Below, piece by piece: positions 34,556-43,460 of a stretch of DNA of 64,000 bases (position 1 is its first letter; each line of letters starts with the position of its first letter). The position numbers and the translations under genes were made by a program. Origin of the DNA: an uncultured Alphaproteobacteria bacterium (GTDB lineage Bacteria > Pseudomonadota > Alphaproteobacteria > Geminicoccales > Geminicoccaceae); assembly GCA_937995535.1 (NCBI GenBank), contig CALKJU010000009.1, positions 1 through 64,000 on the forward strand, read 5' to 3'. The notes below the pieces were generated by a model. That model worked only from the letters and a program-made list of their open reading frames with translations. It did no database searches and was not told where the DNA came from.

Positions 34556-34944
34556 GCGATCTCGACGGCGGCGTTCGCGACGCTGTCCGAGCCGTGGACC
34601 GAGTTGGCCTCGATGCTCTCGGCGAAGTCCTTGCGGATGGTGCCCGGGGCGGCCTTGGCCGGGTCGGTGGCGCCCATCACCTCGCGGTTCTTGGCCACCG
34701 CGTTCTCGCCCTCGAGCACCTGCACCACGACCGGGCCCGAGGTCATGAACTCGCACAAGGATGCGAAGAACGGCCGCTCGCGATGGACGGCGTAGAAGCC
34801 CTCGGCCTGCTCGCGGGTCAGCCACAGCCGCTTCTGCGCGACGATGCGCAGGCCGGCGGCCTCGAGCCGCTGGTTGACGGCGCCCGTGAGGTTGCGCCGG
34901 GTGGCGTCGGGCTTGATGATCGAGAGCGTCCGCTCGATGGTCAT
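34522..34944 (-). CDS. ndk: Nucleoside diphosphate kinase
   Basis: This 140-residue kinase equilibrates the gamma phosphate among nucleoside triphosphates. [18 protein letters not shown] opens the protein, [19 protein letters not shown] is conserved, and the phosphorylated histidine (about residue 117) is in ANSVHGSDS. Length is standard. It converges on purN with a 34-base overlap of the two coding ends. Confidence 0.97.
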   Translation of the reverse strand: MTIERTLSIIKPDATRRNLTGAVNQRLEAAGLRIVAQKRLWLTREQAEGFYAVHRERPFFASLCEFMTSGPVVVQVLEGENAVAKNREVMGATDPAKAAPGTIRKDFAESIEANSVHGSDSVANAAVEIAYFFAAIEIVG

Positions 34945-35148
34945 TCTTTTGGATCTCTTGTGAATGTCGTGCCGGGTCGTCGGGTGCCGGCGCGGCTTAT
35001 AGCGGCGCCGGCGAAGACGCGGAAGGGCGGGACGGCCGCCTCAGAGCCGTGCCAGGAGCTCGGCGGGCGAGAGGATCCGGACGCCGGCGGGGCTACGACA
35101 GGCAGGCGCGCATTCCGAGGCGCCTCGCGAGGCTCCACGCGGTCGTCG
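34945..35148. other. Intergenic region upstream of ndk
   Basis: This 204-base stretch holds the ndk control region (minus strand) and the sequence after the broken DUF4405-like gene. I see no gene and no strong hairpin. A TTTTGGATCTCTTG patch at about 34948-34961, next to the ndk start, is the least GC-rich part and probably holds its leader. Confidence 0.35.
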
Positions 35149-35525
35149 TCAGTGCGAGGATTCCACGGCGACGACGCTGGCTGGTTCGAGGACGTGCCAG
35201 CCGCGGCGTGCGGCGATCGCCGCCAGGATCGCTGCGCGTGGTGCGTTGCGCCTCAGACAGATCGTGAAGGCCCGCCAGTTGCGCGGGAGGTGCGGAGCGC
35301 GACGGCCACGAACAGGACGCACAGTAATTCGTGCGCGGCATGGACCAGCCCACTCTGCCAGGGCAGACGGAGCATGATCCCCGTGACCGTGGACGCGACA
35401 ACGAGTACGGCGGTCGCTGGCGTCACGACGTCCTGCGCGAACGACCAGCCACGCCCCGCCGCGCGCCTCTGTGTGCCGGTCATCGCGCCACCGTCCGCCT
35501 TCCCCGTCACCGCTGCCCTCTTCAT
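35149..35525 (-). pseudogene. DUF4405-like membrane protein gene with a frameshift
   Basis: The ATG at 35525 has an excellent ribosome-binding site (GGAGGAG at 35540-35534). The first frame gives a membrane segment (TPATAVLVVASTVTGIML) and then GLVHAAHELLCVLFVAVAL, after which it turns into nonsense and stops at 35253. A second frame picks up at the same point with HLPRNWRAFTICLRR and stops at 35149. Adding one base in GCGCTCCGCAC (about 35291-35298) would restore ALLHLPRNWRAF. That joins the two parts into a protein of about 124 residues resembling DUF4405 cytochrome-b-like proteins, whose histidine before LNW is conserved. It is a recent mutation or a sequencing error. Confidence 0.6.
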
Positions 35526-35827
35526 GCAAGGAACTCCTCCGACGATCTGGCGCGCTTACCGTTGCCCGCACCCGGCCGGCGTGGCACCGACCCGCGATCG
35601 GCCACGAGCACAGCCGACCGCCGTCGCAGAGCTGTGCCGACACGCCGCCCGATCCGTCACGAGTTGCGTCCGGCGGGCCGTATCGCGACAGACCGTTCCA
35701 GAGTGAAACGCGAGAGATCGCGGGGGTGACCGTCGACCGGCCAGCCGAACGACGGATTCATCGGTTCATGGGGCAAGGACAACGGTGGGCGCTGCTCGCG
35801 CTGCGGAGTTTTGCCCGGATCCTTGCC
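35526..35827. other. Intergenic region, no gene seen
   Basis: This stretch of about 300 bases lies between the frameshifted DUF4405-like gene and the 3' end of holC. It carries the promoter side of the broken gene. Open frames on both strands yield compositions typical of shadow frames. I see no RNA gene or repeat. Confidence 0.35.
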
Positions 35828-36286
35828 TCACCCTTCCTCCCGCGCCTTGACCCAGCCGCCCTTCTCGGTCTGCTGCCAGTAGACGAGCTTGTGGCCGGCG
35901 GCCCTGGCCTCGCGCCAGCGGGCGCGGGCGGTGGCGAGGGCTTCCGCGTCGGTGCCGTCGAAGAGGTCGAGACATCGCTGGTAGGGCGAGAGGTCGCCGA
36001 ACGGGGCGGCGTCGACGGTGACGAGAATGGTGGCGCCGTTGGGGCGCTCCTCGCCGGTGGTGAGCAGGATCGGCTGCCGCTCGGCATCGCCGGCGGAGAG
36101 CATGGCGTGCGGCAGGAAGGAATCGGGATCCCAGGTCCACAACAGACGATCGAGCGCGGCCAGCCGCTCGGGGTCGGGGCAGCGCAGCACCGCGCGTTGC
36201 CCGCTCTCGAACACCTTGGCCAGCAGGCGCGGCAGGGCCTGGTCGAGGCCGGTCCGGGTCAGGTGGTAGAAGCCGATCTCGGTCAA
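35828..36286 (-). CDS. holC: DNA polymerase III chi subunit
   Basis: This 152-residue protein matches HolC: TEIGFYHLTRTGLDQALPRL at the start, ESGQRAVLRCPDPERLAALD, LWTWDPDSFLPHAM, and FDGTDAEALATARARWREAR. Chi links the clamp loader to single-strand-binding protein at the replication fork. The start is TTG 36286, overlapping the TGA of pepA as TTGA; no ATG precedes the conserved start. pepA-holC is a common alphaproteobacterial and gammaproteobacterial pair. Confidence 0.92.
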   Translation of the reverse strand: MTEIGFYHLTRTGLDQALPRLLAKVFESGQRAVLRCPDPERLAALDRLLWTWDPDSFLPHAMLSAGDAERQPILLTTGEERPNGATILVTVDAAPFGDLSPYQRCLDLFDGTDAEALATARARWREARAAGHKLVYWQQTEKGGWVKAREEG

Positions 36287-37785
36287 GCCGGGGCCGTCGC
36301 CTCGAAGCGGTCGGCGACCAGCCGGTCGAGCAGGCGCACGCCGAAGCCGGTGGCTCCCTTGCCGGCGAGCGGCCGGGCGCGCGAGGTCCAGGTCGTCCCG
36401 GCGATGTCGATGTGCGCCCAGGGCACGTCGCCGACGAAGCGCTCGAGGAACACCGCACCGGCCGAGGCGCCGGCCTCGCGCGCCCGGCCGACATTCTTGA
36501 TGTCGGCCACGTCCGAGCGGATGTGCTTGGCATAGGCCTTCCCGAGCGGCATCCGCCACAGCCGCTCGCCGGTCGCCTCACCGGCGGCGATCAGCGCCGT
36601 GGCGAGGTCCTCGTCGTTCGCGAACAGACCGGCATGCTCGTGGCCGAGGGCGACGACGATCGCCCCGGTCAGCGTGGCGAGGTCGATCATCGCCGCCGGC
36701 TGGAAGCGCTCCTTCGCGTACCAGAGCACGTCCGCGAGCACGAGGCGGCCCTCGGCGTCGGTGTTGACCACCTCGATCGTGGTGCCGGACATGGCACGCA
36801 CCACGTCGCCCGGGCGCTGCGCACTACCGGACGGCATGTTCTCGACCAGACCCACGACGCCCACGACATCGACCGACGCCCGGCGCAGGGCGAGGGCGCG
36901 GATCGCGCCGTAGACCGCCGCCGCCCCACCCATGTCCCACTTCATCTCCTCCATCCCGCCGGCCGGCTTGATGGACAGACCGCCGCTGTCGAAGCACACA
37001 CCTTTGCCGATCAGCACCAAGGGCTTGGGCGGCGCGGCGCCCTTCCAGCGCATCACCACGACATAGGGCGGCTGAACGCTACCCTGCGCGACACCCAGCA
37101 GGGCGCGCATTCCCAGCCGCTCGAGCTCGGCGCGGTCGAGCACCTCGACCTCGACGCCGAGTTCGGTGAGGCCTTGGCAGGTCTCGGCGAAGGCGCGCGG
37201 TGTCAGGATGTTGGCCGGCTCGCTGACGAGATCGCGCGCGGCGCAGACGGCCGTGGTGAGGGAGTGGGCGCGCAGAGCCTCGGGCGCCTCGACCGACAAC
37301 CCGTGGAAGACGAGCGACCGCGCCCGGTGCCCTGTCTCGTCCTCGGCTTGCGATTGCTTGTACTTGGTGAACTCGTAGCCGCGCAGGGCCGCACCATGGG
37401 CAAGGTGCGCAGCAATCGCGGCCGCGTCGTGGCCGAGCTCGAGGTCGTCCGCAGGCGCGACCGCGGCCTCGGCGATGCCCAGCTCGGTGAGCCGGGCGAC
37501 CAGCTTGCCGCCCGCCTCCTCGAGCTCGAGCGGCGTAACCCCGCCGGGCTTGCCGAGGACCAGCAGAACGATCCCGGCGAGGTCCGTGCCGTGCGGCAGC
37601 GTCAAGTGCAGGATCCGGCCGTGCTCGGGGGGCTTGTCCTCGGCGGCGAGGAGGCGCGCGAGTTGCCCGCCGGTCGCCGCGTCGAGGGCGCGGGCGGCCT
37701 CGCCGAGGCGGCTTGGTGCGGCGACGGGGACCACGACTGTCCCGGCCTGCGGCAGCGGCCCAGGAATGAACCCGATCTCGACCAT
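36283..37785 (-). CDS. pepA: Leucyl aminopeptidase (M17)
   Basis: This 500-residue cytosolic enzyme removes N-terminal amino acids with two metal ions. VLIGKGVCFDSGGLSIKPA, MKWDMGGAAAVYGAIRAL and the hallmark NTDAEGRLVLADVL carry the metal and catalytic residues. LVSEPANILTPRAFAETC precedes them. The protein should be a hexamer. Some PepA proteins also bind DNA, but nothing here shows that. holC follows with a TTGA overlap. Confidence 0.96.
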   Translation of the reverse strand: MVEIGFIPGPLPQAGTVVVPVAAPSRLGEAARALDAATGGQLARLLAAEDKPPEHGRILHLTLPHGTDLAGIVLLVLGKPGGVTPLELEEAGGKLVARLTELGIAEAAVAPADDLELGHDAAAIAAHLAHGAALRGYEFTKYKQSQAEDETGHRARSLVFHGLSVEAPEALRAHSLTTAVCAARDLVSEPANILTPRAFAETCQGLTELGVEVEVLDRAELERLGMRALLGVAQGSVQPPYVVVMRWKGAAPPKPLVLIGKGVCFDSGGLSIKPAGGMEEMKWDMGGAAAVYGAIRALALRRASVDVVGVVGLVENMPSGSAQRPGDVVRAMSGTTIEVVNTDAEGRLVLADVLWYAKERFQPAAMIDLATLTGAIVVALGHEHAGLFANDEDLATALIAAGEATGERLWRMPLGKAYAKHIRSDVADIKNVGRAREAGASAGAVFLERFVGDVPWAHIDIAGTTWTSRARPLAGKGATGFGVRLLDRLVADRFEATAPA

Positions 37786-37957
37786 CGTCGCGTCCCACCT
37801 CGGCAGGTGGGCGCAGGGCTGCCGAAGCGCCCGGCCTGTGTCAATCGCGTTGCGTCGCGTGGCCGACCGTGGCGATCGGGGCGACGCGCGCTTGGCAGGC
37901 GACGACCCGCACCGCTATGTCGCCGGGCATCGACGGCTCTCGGAGGGCGGGGCAGCG

Positions 37958-40204
37958 GTGGCGACGGACGGCGGGGCCGAGCGGAGGCGCGACCGCCGTC
38001 GCGATCGGTGCCGAGCGGCGCGTCTGTGCATCGCCATGGCCCTCCTCGTGTTCGCCCTGCTACCGACCCGGGAGGTCCGAGCCCAGAGCGGGCTGCAGCT
38101 CGACGCCGGCACCGGTCCGGTGGTCCTGACGGCCGACGAGCTGATCTACGACGCCACCGGCAAGGTCGTCACGGCGATCGGCAATGTCGAGGTGAGCCGG
38201 GGCGAGCGCCGTCTGCTCGCCGATCGGGTCCGCTACGACGAGGCCCGCGACCGCGTGCTCGCCCAGGGCAACGTGGTGCTGATCGAGCCGAGCGGCGACG
38301 CTCTGTTCGGCGATGAGGTCGAGGTCACCGGCGACCTCAAGGACGGCCTGATCAAGGGGGTGCGGGCCCTGCGCGCCGACGACAGCCGCTTCGCCGGCGT
38401 CGCCGCGCGGCGCGAGCGTGGCGAGCGGGTCGTCATCGAGAAAGCGGTGTATTCGCCCTGCAATCTGTGCCCCGAGGGGCGCGGCGCGCCGCTCTGGCAG
38501 GTGCGCGCCGAGCGGGTGACCCTCGACGAGGTCGCGCAGGACGTCATCTATCGCAACGCGCGCCTGGAGTTCTTCGGCCTGCCGGTGCTCTACACGCCCT
38601 ACCTGTCGCAGCCGGCGCCGAACGTCCGCAAGCGCTCAGGGTTCCTGATCCCGCAGTTCGGCGTCGATTCCGAGCTCGGCACCACCTTGCAGGTCCCTTA
38701 CTTCATCAATCTCGCCCCGAACCGCGACCTGACCCTGGCGCCGCTGCTGACAACCAAGGCCGGGCCGGCGCTGTTCGTCGAGGGGCGCGACCTCGAGACC
38801 TGGGGCCGGACGGTCGTCACCGGCAGCATCGCCAACACCGACCGGTTCGAGGACGACAAGGGCAACACCATCGAGCAGGGGGTGCGTGGCCATGTCGACG
38901 GGCGCGGCCGCTACCGGATCGACGACACCCACTTCTCCGGCTTCGACGGGCAATGGGCGAGCGACAAGAGCTACCAGCGGCTCTACGGGATCTCCGGGCG
39001 CAACATCAACAACAACCACGCTTTCTTGGAACGGCTCTGGGATCGTGACTACTGGGGGCTGAATGCCTTCGCCTTCCAGGGACTGCGCACGGCCGACAAC
39101 CAGGACACGATCCCGTTCGCGCTGCCGCTCGCCGAGGCTCGCCTGGTCAGCGAGCCGTGGCGCTGGGGCTCGCGCGGCACGCTCGATTCGAACCTGCTCC
39201 TGCTCGGGCGGACGCAGGGCCGCGATGTCCATCGCCTGTCGAACGAGGTCGGCTGGGAGGTGCCCCAGGTCGGCGCCTATGGCGATCTGCGCCGCCTCCG
39301 CCTCAGCCTGCGTGGCGACTTCTACAACGTCCAGGGCGACCCCGAGGATCCCACGGTCGGCGGCGGCACGGAGACGGTCGCCAGGGTGCTGCCGCGGGCG
39401 ACCGTCGACTGGAGCCTGCCGCTGATCGGCGGCGGCGCGGAATGGCAACACGAGGTCGAGCCGGTGGCGAGCTTCAACGTCGCACCCACCGGCGGCAACA
39501 GCAACAGGATCCCGAACGAGGACAGCATCGACTTCGAGTTCGACGAGAGCAATCTCTTGCTGCCCAGCCGCTACACTGGGCTCGACGTCAACGAGGGCGG
39601 CACGAAGCTCGCCTATGGCGTACGCTTCACCTCGATCGGCCCGCAGCTGCGCCGGGTCAGTGGCGCGCTCGGGCAGAACCTGCAGATCACCGGCAACGAC
39701 GTCTATCCGAGCAACTCGGGCTTGGCCGGAACCTTCTCGAACCTCGTCGGCCGGCTCGAGGTTCGCCCGGGCGAGATGCTCGACATCGCCTACCGGTTCC
39801 GCTTCGACGCCAGCTCGCCGGAGTTCGCGCGCGCCGATCTCAATGTCGGCCTCGGTCCGTCGCGGGCGCGGATCAACCTGCGCTACGTCAAGCTGTCCTC
39901 CGAGGCGGCCAAGGATTCCACCGACACGCTCGAGGGTCGCGAGGCGCTGATCGCCGGTGTGCGGCTGCAGATCACCGACAACCTCGCTGTCGCCGCGCAG
40001 ACGCGGCGCGACCTCAAGGAGAACAGTCCGGTGGCCAACACCTTCGGCTTGCTCTATGCCGACGAGTGCTTCCTGGTCCTGGCCGGCCTCGAGAAGGACT
40101 TCACGCAGCGGGGCGAGGTCGACGAGCCGCTCACCTTCACCTTGCGGATCGGCCTTCGGACGCTCGGCGACTTCGAGATCGGGAGCGGCTTGTTCGGGCT
40201 CTGA
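37958..40204 (+). CDS. lptD: LPS-assembly outer-membrane protein LptD
   Basis: This protein of about 748 residues inserts lipopolysaccharide into the outer leaflet of the outer membrane. It has an Arg-rich n-region, a hydrophobic signal (IAMALLVFALLPTREVRAQ), an LptA/OstA-like N-terminal domain (LTADELIYDATGKVVTAIGN, GNVVLIEPSGDALFGDEVEV) and the LptD barrel domain from about residue 250 onward (PYFINLAPNRDLTLAPLLTT). Cysteines in CNLCPEG and DECFLVLAG may form the usual disulfides. GTG 37958 follows GGAGGGCGGGG; ATG 38036 is an alternative. surA follows after 23 bases. Confidence 0.93.
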   Translation: MATDGGAERRRDRRRDRCRAARLCIAMALLVFALLPTREVRAQSGLQLDAGTGPVVLTADELIYDATGKVVTAIGNVEVSRGERRLLADRVRYDEARDRVLAQGNVVLIEPSGDALFGDEVEVTGDLKDGLIKGVRALRADDSRFAGVAARRERGERVVIEKAVYSPCNLCPEGRGAPLWQVRAERVTLDEVAQDVIYRNARLEFFGLPVLYTPYLSQPAPNVRKRSGFLIPQFGVDSELGTTLQVPYFINLAPNRDLTLAPLLTTKAGPALFVEGRDLETWGRTVVTGSIANTDRFEDDKGNTIEQGVRGHVDGRGRYRIDDTHFSGFDGQWASDKSYQRLYGISGRNINNNHAFLERLWDRDYWGLNAFAFQGLRTADNQDTIPFALPLAEARLVSEPWRWGSRGTLDSNLLLLGRTQGRDVHRLSNEVGWEVPQVGAYGDLRRLRLSLRGDFYNVQGDPEDPTVGGGTETVARVLPRATVDWSLPLIGGGAEWQHEVEPVASFNVAPTGGNSNRIPNEDSIDFEFDESNLLLPSRYTGLDVNEGGTKLAYGVRFTSIGPQLRRVSGALGQNLQITGNDVYPSNSGLAGTFSNLVGRLEVRPGEMLDIAYRFRFDASSPEFARADLNVGLGPSRARINLRYVKLSSEAAKDSTDTLEGREALIAGVRLQITDNLAVAAQTRRDLKENSPVANTFGLLYADECFLVLAGLEKDFTQRGEVDEPLTFTLRIGLRTLGDFEIGSGLFGL

Positions 40205-40227
40205 CGGGGCGAGCTAGGGGCGTGCGG

Positions 40228-41202
40228 GTGAGGTCTCTGCTGATCGTCGCGGCGATCGTCGCGGTTCTGGTGAGCGCGCCACCGGCGGCTCGGCCGGCTT
40301 TCACACAGGCCGTCCAGGCGATTGCCGCCGTGGTCAACGACGAGATCGTCTCGACCCGCGCGCTGAGCGAGCGGCTGCGCCTGATCCTGGCCACGAGCAA
40401 CCTGCCGGACGATCCCGAGACGCGCCGCCGCGTCGAGCAGCAGGTGTTGCGGGTCCTGATCGACGAGACCCTGCAGCGTCAGGAGGCGCGTCGGCTCGAC
40501 CTGCGGGTCACCGAGGAGGAGGTCGACAACGCGCTGCGCTCGATCGCCGAGCGCAACAACCTGACCGTGGAGCAGCTCGCCCAGGAGTTCGCTCGCGCGC
40601 AGGTCCCGATGGCGACCCTGCGCGACCAGATCACCGCCCAGATCGCCTGGCTCAAGGTCGTCGCGCGGCGGATCCGGCCGCAGGTGGTGGTCACCGAGGC
40701 GCAGATCGACGTGGCCCTGCGTACGGCACCCGCCACCAGCGGCGACCGGGAACTGCTCCTCTCCGAGATCCTGCTCCCCGTCTACGATCCCGAGCAGGAG
40801 ACAGCGGTGCTGGAGGACGCGCAGCGGCTGGTCGCGGCGATCCGCCAGGGGGCCGACTTCGCCGCACTGGCCCGCCAGGTGTCGGCCTCACCGAGCGCCG
40901 AGGGAGGTGGCGACCTGGGCTGGATCGCGACGACCGCATTGGCCGAGCCGCTGCGCGTGGCCCTGGCGGGGACGGAGCCCGGCCAGCTCACCCCACCGAT
41001 CCGGACCGCGAACGGCGTGCAGATCTTCCTCGTCCGCGACGCGCGGCGCCTGGCCGGTACGCCGCGCCCCGACGCGGCGACCGCCGATCCGGCCGCGCGT
41101 CAGGCCGCGCGCGAGCGGCTCGTCGAGGAGCAGACCCAGCGGCTCGCGAACCGCTACCTGCGCACGCTGCGGCTCGAGGCGTTCATCGACGTCCGGCTCT
41201 GA
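40228..41202 (+). CDS. surA: Periplasmic chaperone/peptidyl-prolyl isomerase SurA
   Basis: This protein of about 324 residues has a signal peptide (LLIVAAIVAVLVSAPPAARP). The SurA N-terminal chaperone region follows (QAIAAVVNDEIVSTRALSER, LIDETLQRQEARRLDLRVTE). A single parvulin PPIase domain lies at about residues 170-270 (LLLSEILLPVYDPEQETA, GGGDLGWIATTALAEPL). SurA helps outer-membrane proteins such as LptD to fold, matching its position. GTG 40228 has AGGGG seven bases before; GTG 40222 is too close to it. Alphaproteobacterial SurA with one PPIase domain is normal. Confidence 0.92.
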   Translation: MRSLLIVAAIVAVLVSAPPAARPAFTQAVQAIAAVVNDEIVSTRALSERLRLILATSNLPDDPETRRRVEQQVLRVLIDETLQRQEARRLDLRVTEEEVDNALRSIAERNNLTVEQLAQEFARAQVPMATLRDQITAQIAWLKVVARRIRPQVVVTEAQIDVALRTAPATSGDRELLLSEILLPVYDPEQETAVLEDAQRLVAAIRQGADFAALARQVSASPSAEGGGDLGWIATTALAEPLRVALAGTEPGQLTPPIRTANGVQIFLVRDARRLAGTPRPDAATADPAARQAARERLVEEQTQRLANRYLRTLRLEAFIDVRL

Positions 41203-41204
41203 GC

Positions 41205-42020
41205 TTGGCCCTCTACCGCGCGCTGAAGCGGCTCGGCCAGCACTTCCTCCACGACCCGTCGATCCTGCGCCGGATCGTCGCGGCGGGCGAGCCGCTGACG
41301 GGGGCCGCGGTGCTCGAGGTCGGCCCGGGTCCCGGTGGCCTGACGCAGGCGCTCCTGGCGTCCGGGTTGGCGCGGCTGACGGCGATCGACCCGGACCCGC
41401 GCAGCATCGCGGCGCTGCAGCCGCTCGCAGCGGACGCCGGCGGGCGGCTCACGCTGATCCGCGGCGACGCGCTGGAGATCGAGCCGAGCGTCGCCGGCAC
41501 GCGGGTCGTGATCGTCGCGAACCTCCCCTACAATGTTGCCACCGAACTGCTGCTCCGCTGGCTCGCGCGGCTCGACCAAATCGAGCGGATGGTGCTGATG
41601 TTCCAGCGCGAGGTCGCGCAGCGGCTCGTCGCGGTACCCGGCACCGCCGACTATGGCCGCCTCGGCGTTCTGGCGCAGCGTCTGTGCACGGTCGAGCGGC
41701 TGTTCGACCTGCCGCCCGGAGCCTTCGTGCCGCCGCCCAAGGTCTGGTCGAGCGTGGTCCGCCTGACCCCGCGGCCCGACCGGCCCGACGCCACGCACTG
41801 CGCCCGGCTCGAGGCCGTGACCAGGGCCGCGTTCGGGCAGCGGCGCAAGATGCTGCGCAGCAGCCTGGGCGCCCTCGGCGTCGACAGCCGCACCCTGCTC
41901 GACACCGCCGGCATCGACCCGCGGCGCCGTGCCGAGACGCTCGACCTTGCGGAGTTGGACCGGCTCGCCCTGGCCTTCGGCCGGCTCAGCGCGGCGTCGC
42001 CTGGACGCGGAACTGCTTGA
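41205..42020 (+). CDS. rsmA: 16S rRNA dimethyladenosine transferase
   Basis: This 271-residue enzyme (KsgA) dimethylates two adjacent adenosines near the 3' end of 16S rRNA. RLGQHFLHDPSILRRIV, LEVGPGPGGLTQALLASG (SAM binding) and VANLPYNVATELLLRW (catalytic NLPY) are in place, with FVPPPKVWSSVVRLTPR in the C-terminal half. TTG 41205 is the start, two bases after the surA stop. The typical pdxA between surA and rsmA is missing. The last 35 bases overlap the convergent gmk gene. Confidence 0.96.
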   Translation: MALYRALKRLGQHFLHDPSILRRIVAAGEPLTGAAVLEVGPGPGGLTQALLASGLARLTAIDPDPRSIAALQPLAADAGGRLTLIRGDALEIEPSVAGTRVVIVANLPYNVATELLLRWLARLDQIERMVLMFQREVAQRLVAVPGTADYGRLGVLAQRLCTVERLFDLPPGAFVPPPKVWSSVVRLTPRPDRPDATHCARLEAVTRAAFGQRRKMLRSSLGALGVDSRTLLDTAGIDPRRRAETLDLAELDRLALAFGRLSAASPGRGTA

Positions 42021-42645
42021 CGAACTCGGTCAGCCCGGGCTGGCGCTTGCGGCGCAGGCGCTCGGCCGCGAGGATCGCGCGCACCGACGCGACACTCCGC
42101 TCGAAGTCGTAATTGATGATGACGTAGTCGTATTCCGCCCAGTGGGTGACGTCGGAAGCGACCTGCGCCATGCGGAAGCGCACCGTCTCCTCACTGTCCT
42201 GCGCGCGTGACCGCAGCCGGCTCGCCAGCTCCGGCAGGGACGGCGGCAGGATGAACACGCCCACCGTATCGTCGGCCGCCGCCTCGCGGAGCTGCTGCGC
42301 TCCTTGCCAGTCGATGTCGAACAGGACGTCGCGGCCCTGCGCGAGCGCCTCCTCGACGGCGCGCCGCGGCGTCCCGTAATTGTGCCCGTAGACCGTAGCG
42401 TGCTCGAGCAGCTCGCCGTTCTCGACCATCGCCGAGAAGCGCGCCTGGTCGATGAAGTGGTAGTGCACGCCGTCGATCTCGCCGGGGCGCCGCGGCCGGG
42501 TGGTGACCGAGATCGACAGGGCCAGCTCCGGCTCGAGCTCCAGGGTGCGCCGTGAGATCGAGGTCTTGCCGGCCCCCGACGGCGACGACATGACCAGCAT
42601 CAGGCCACGGCGGCGCGGGGGCACGAAGGCGGGCTCGGCAGCCAT
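41986..42645 (-). CDS. gmk: Guanylate kinase
   Basis: This 219-residue enzyme phosphorylates GMP to GDP. The P-loop is SSPSGAGKTSI (about residues 20-30). The GMP-binding region includes ISVTTRPRRPGEIDGVHYHF and FDIDWQGAQQL. ATG 42645 (MAAEP) was chosen; ATG 42669 in frame would add eight residues. The gene converges on rsmA with an overlap of 35 bases and is divergent from an SDR gene. Confidence 0.95.
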   Translation of the reverse strand: MAAEPAFVPPRRRGLMLVMSSPSGAGKTSISRRTLELEPELALSISVTTRPRRPGEIDGVHYHFIDQARFSAMVENGELLEHATVYGHNYGTPRRAVEEALAQGRDVLFDIDWQGAQQLREAAADDTVGVFILPPSLPELASRLRSRAQDSEETVRFRMAQVASDVTHWAEYDYVIINYDFERSVASVRAILAAERLRRKRQPGLTEFVKQFRVQATPR

Positions 42646-42728
42646 CGAGGGGGCTCGGCGTGGGTGCAAGCGGCGTGGCGACGGCTTCTAGCCTGCGGCG
42701 GCCTTTCCACCAAGGGTGGAATCCGGCG

Positions 42729-43460
42729 GTGGTCCTGCTGACCGGGGCGAGCAGCGGCCTCGGTGCGGCATTGGCACGGCGTCTGGCCGCACCCGGCCGG
42801 CGCCTGCATCTCGGCGGCCGCGACAAGGGTCGGCTCGACGCCACCGCGAGCGCGTGCGCGGCTAAGGGGGCCGAGGTCATGCCGCAGCGCATCGACGTTC
42901 GTGACCGTGAGACCCTGCGCGCCTGGGTGCGGCGGGCCGACGCCGATCTCGTCGTCGCCAACGCCGGGATCTCCGGACACGGCGCCGACGGCGCACGGTC
43001 GGCGGAGATCGTCGCGATCAATCTGCAAGGCGTGATCGACACCGTCGAGGCCGCCTGGCCGTCCATGGCGGCGCGCGGCGACGGGCAGATCGCGCTGATG
43101 GGCTCGCTCGCGGGCTTTCGCGGAATGCCCGCAGCACCCGTCTACAGCGCCAGCAAGGCCGCCGTGCTCGCTTACGGGCAGGCGATGCACCCGCACGCCC
43201 GCCGGGCCGGCATCGCGCTCAGCGTGATCTGCCCGGGCTTCGTCGCGACGCCGATGACCGAGGGGAACCCCTTCCCGATGCCGCTGCTGATGTCGGCGGA
43301 TCGCGCCGCCGAGATCATCCTCCGCGGGCTCGCCCGGCGGCGCCGTCTGATCGCCTTCCCCTGGCCGCTGGCGCTGGCGGTACGGGCGTTGGCCCTGCTC
43401 CCGGACCGACTCGCCGGGCGTCTGCTCGGCGCGGTGCCGAGCAAGGAGCCTGCGCTGTGA
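42729..43460 (+). CDS. SDR family NAD(P)-dependent oxidoreductase
   Basis: This protein of about 243 residues has LLTGASSGLGAALARRLA at its very start, LHLGGRDKGRLD (an Arg after strand 2, favouring NADP), VANAGISGHG, the catalytic SAGGF-like serine in GSLAGFRGMP, and YSASKAAVLAYG with the YxxxK pair. The hydrophobic C-terminus (FPWPLALAVRALALLPDRLA) could attach it to the membrane, as in DltE/YqjQ-type SDRs. GTG 42729 gives the canonical N-terminus; an ATG at 42660 would add 23 unusual residues. The substrate is not known. Confidence 0.85.
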   Translation: MVLLTGASSGLGAALARRLAAPGRRLHLGGRDKGRLDATASACAAKGAEVMPQRIDVRDRETLRAWVRRADADLVVANAGISGHGADGARSAEIVAINLQGVIDTVEAAWPSMAARGDGQIALMGSLAGFRGMPAAPVYSASKAAVLAYGQAMHPHARRAGIALSVICPGFVATPMTEGNPFPMPLLMSADRAAEIILRGLARRRRLIAFPWPLALAVRALALLPDRLAGRLLGAVPSKEPAL

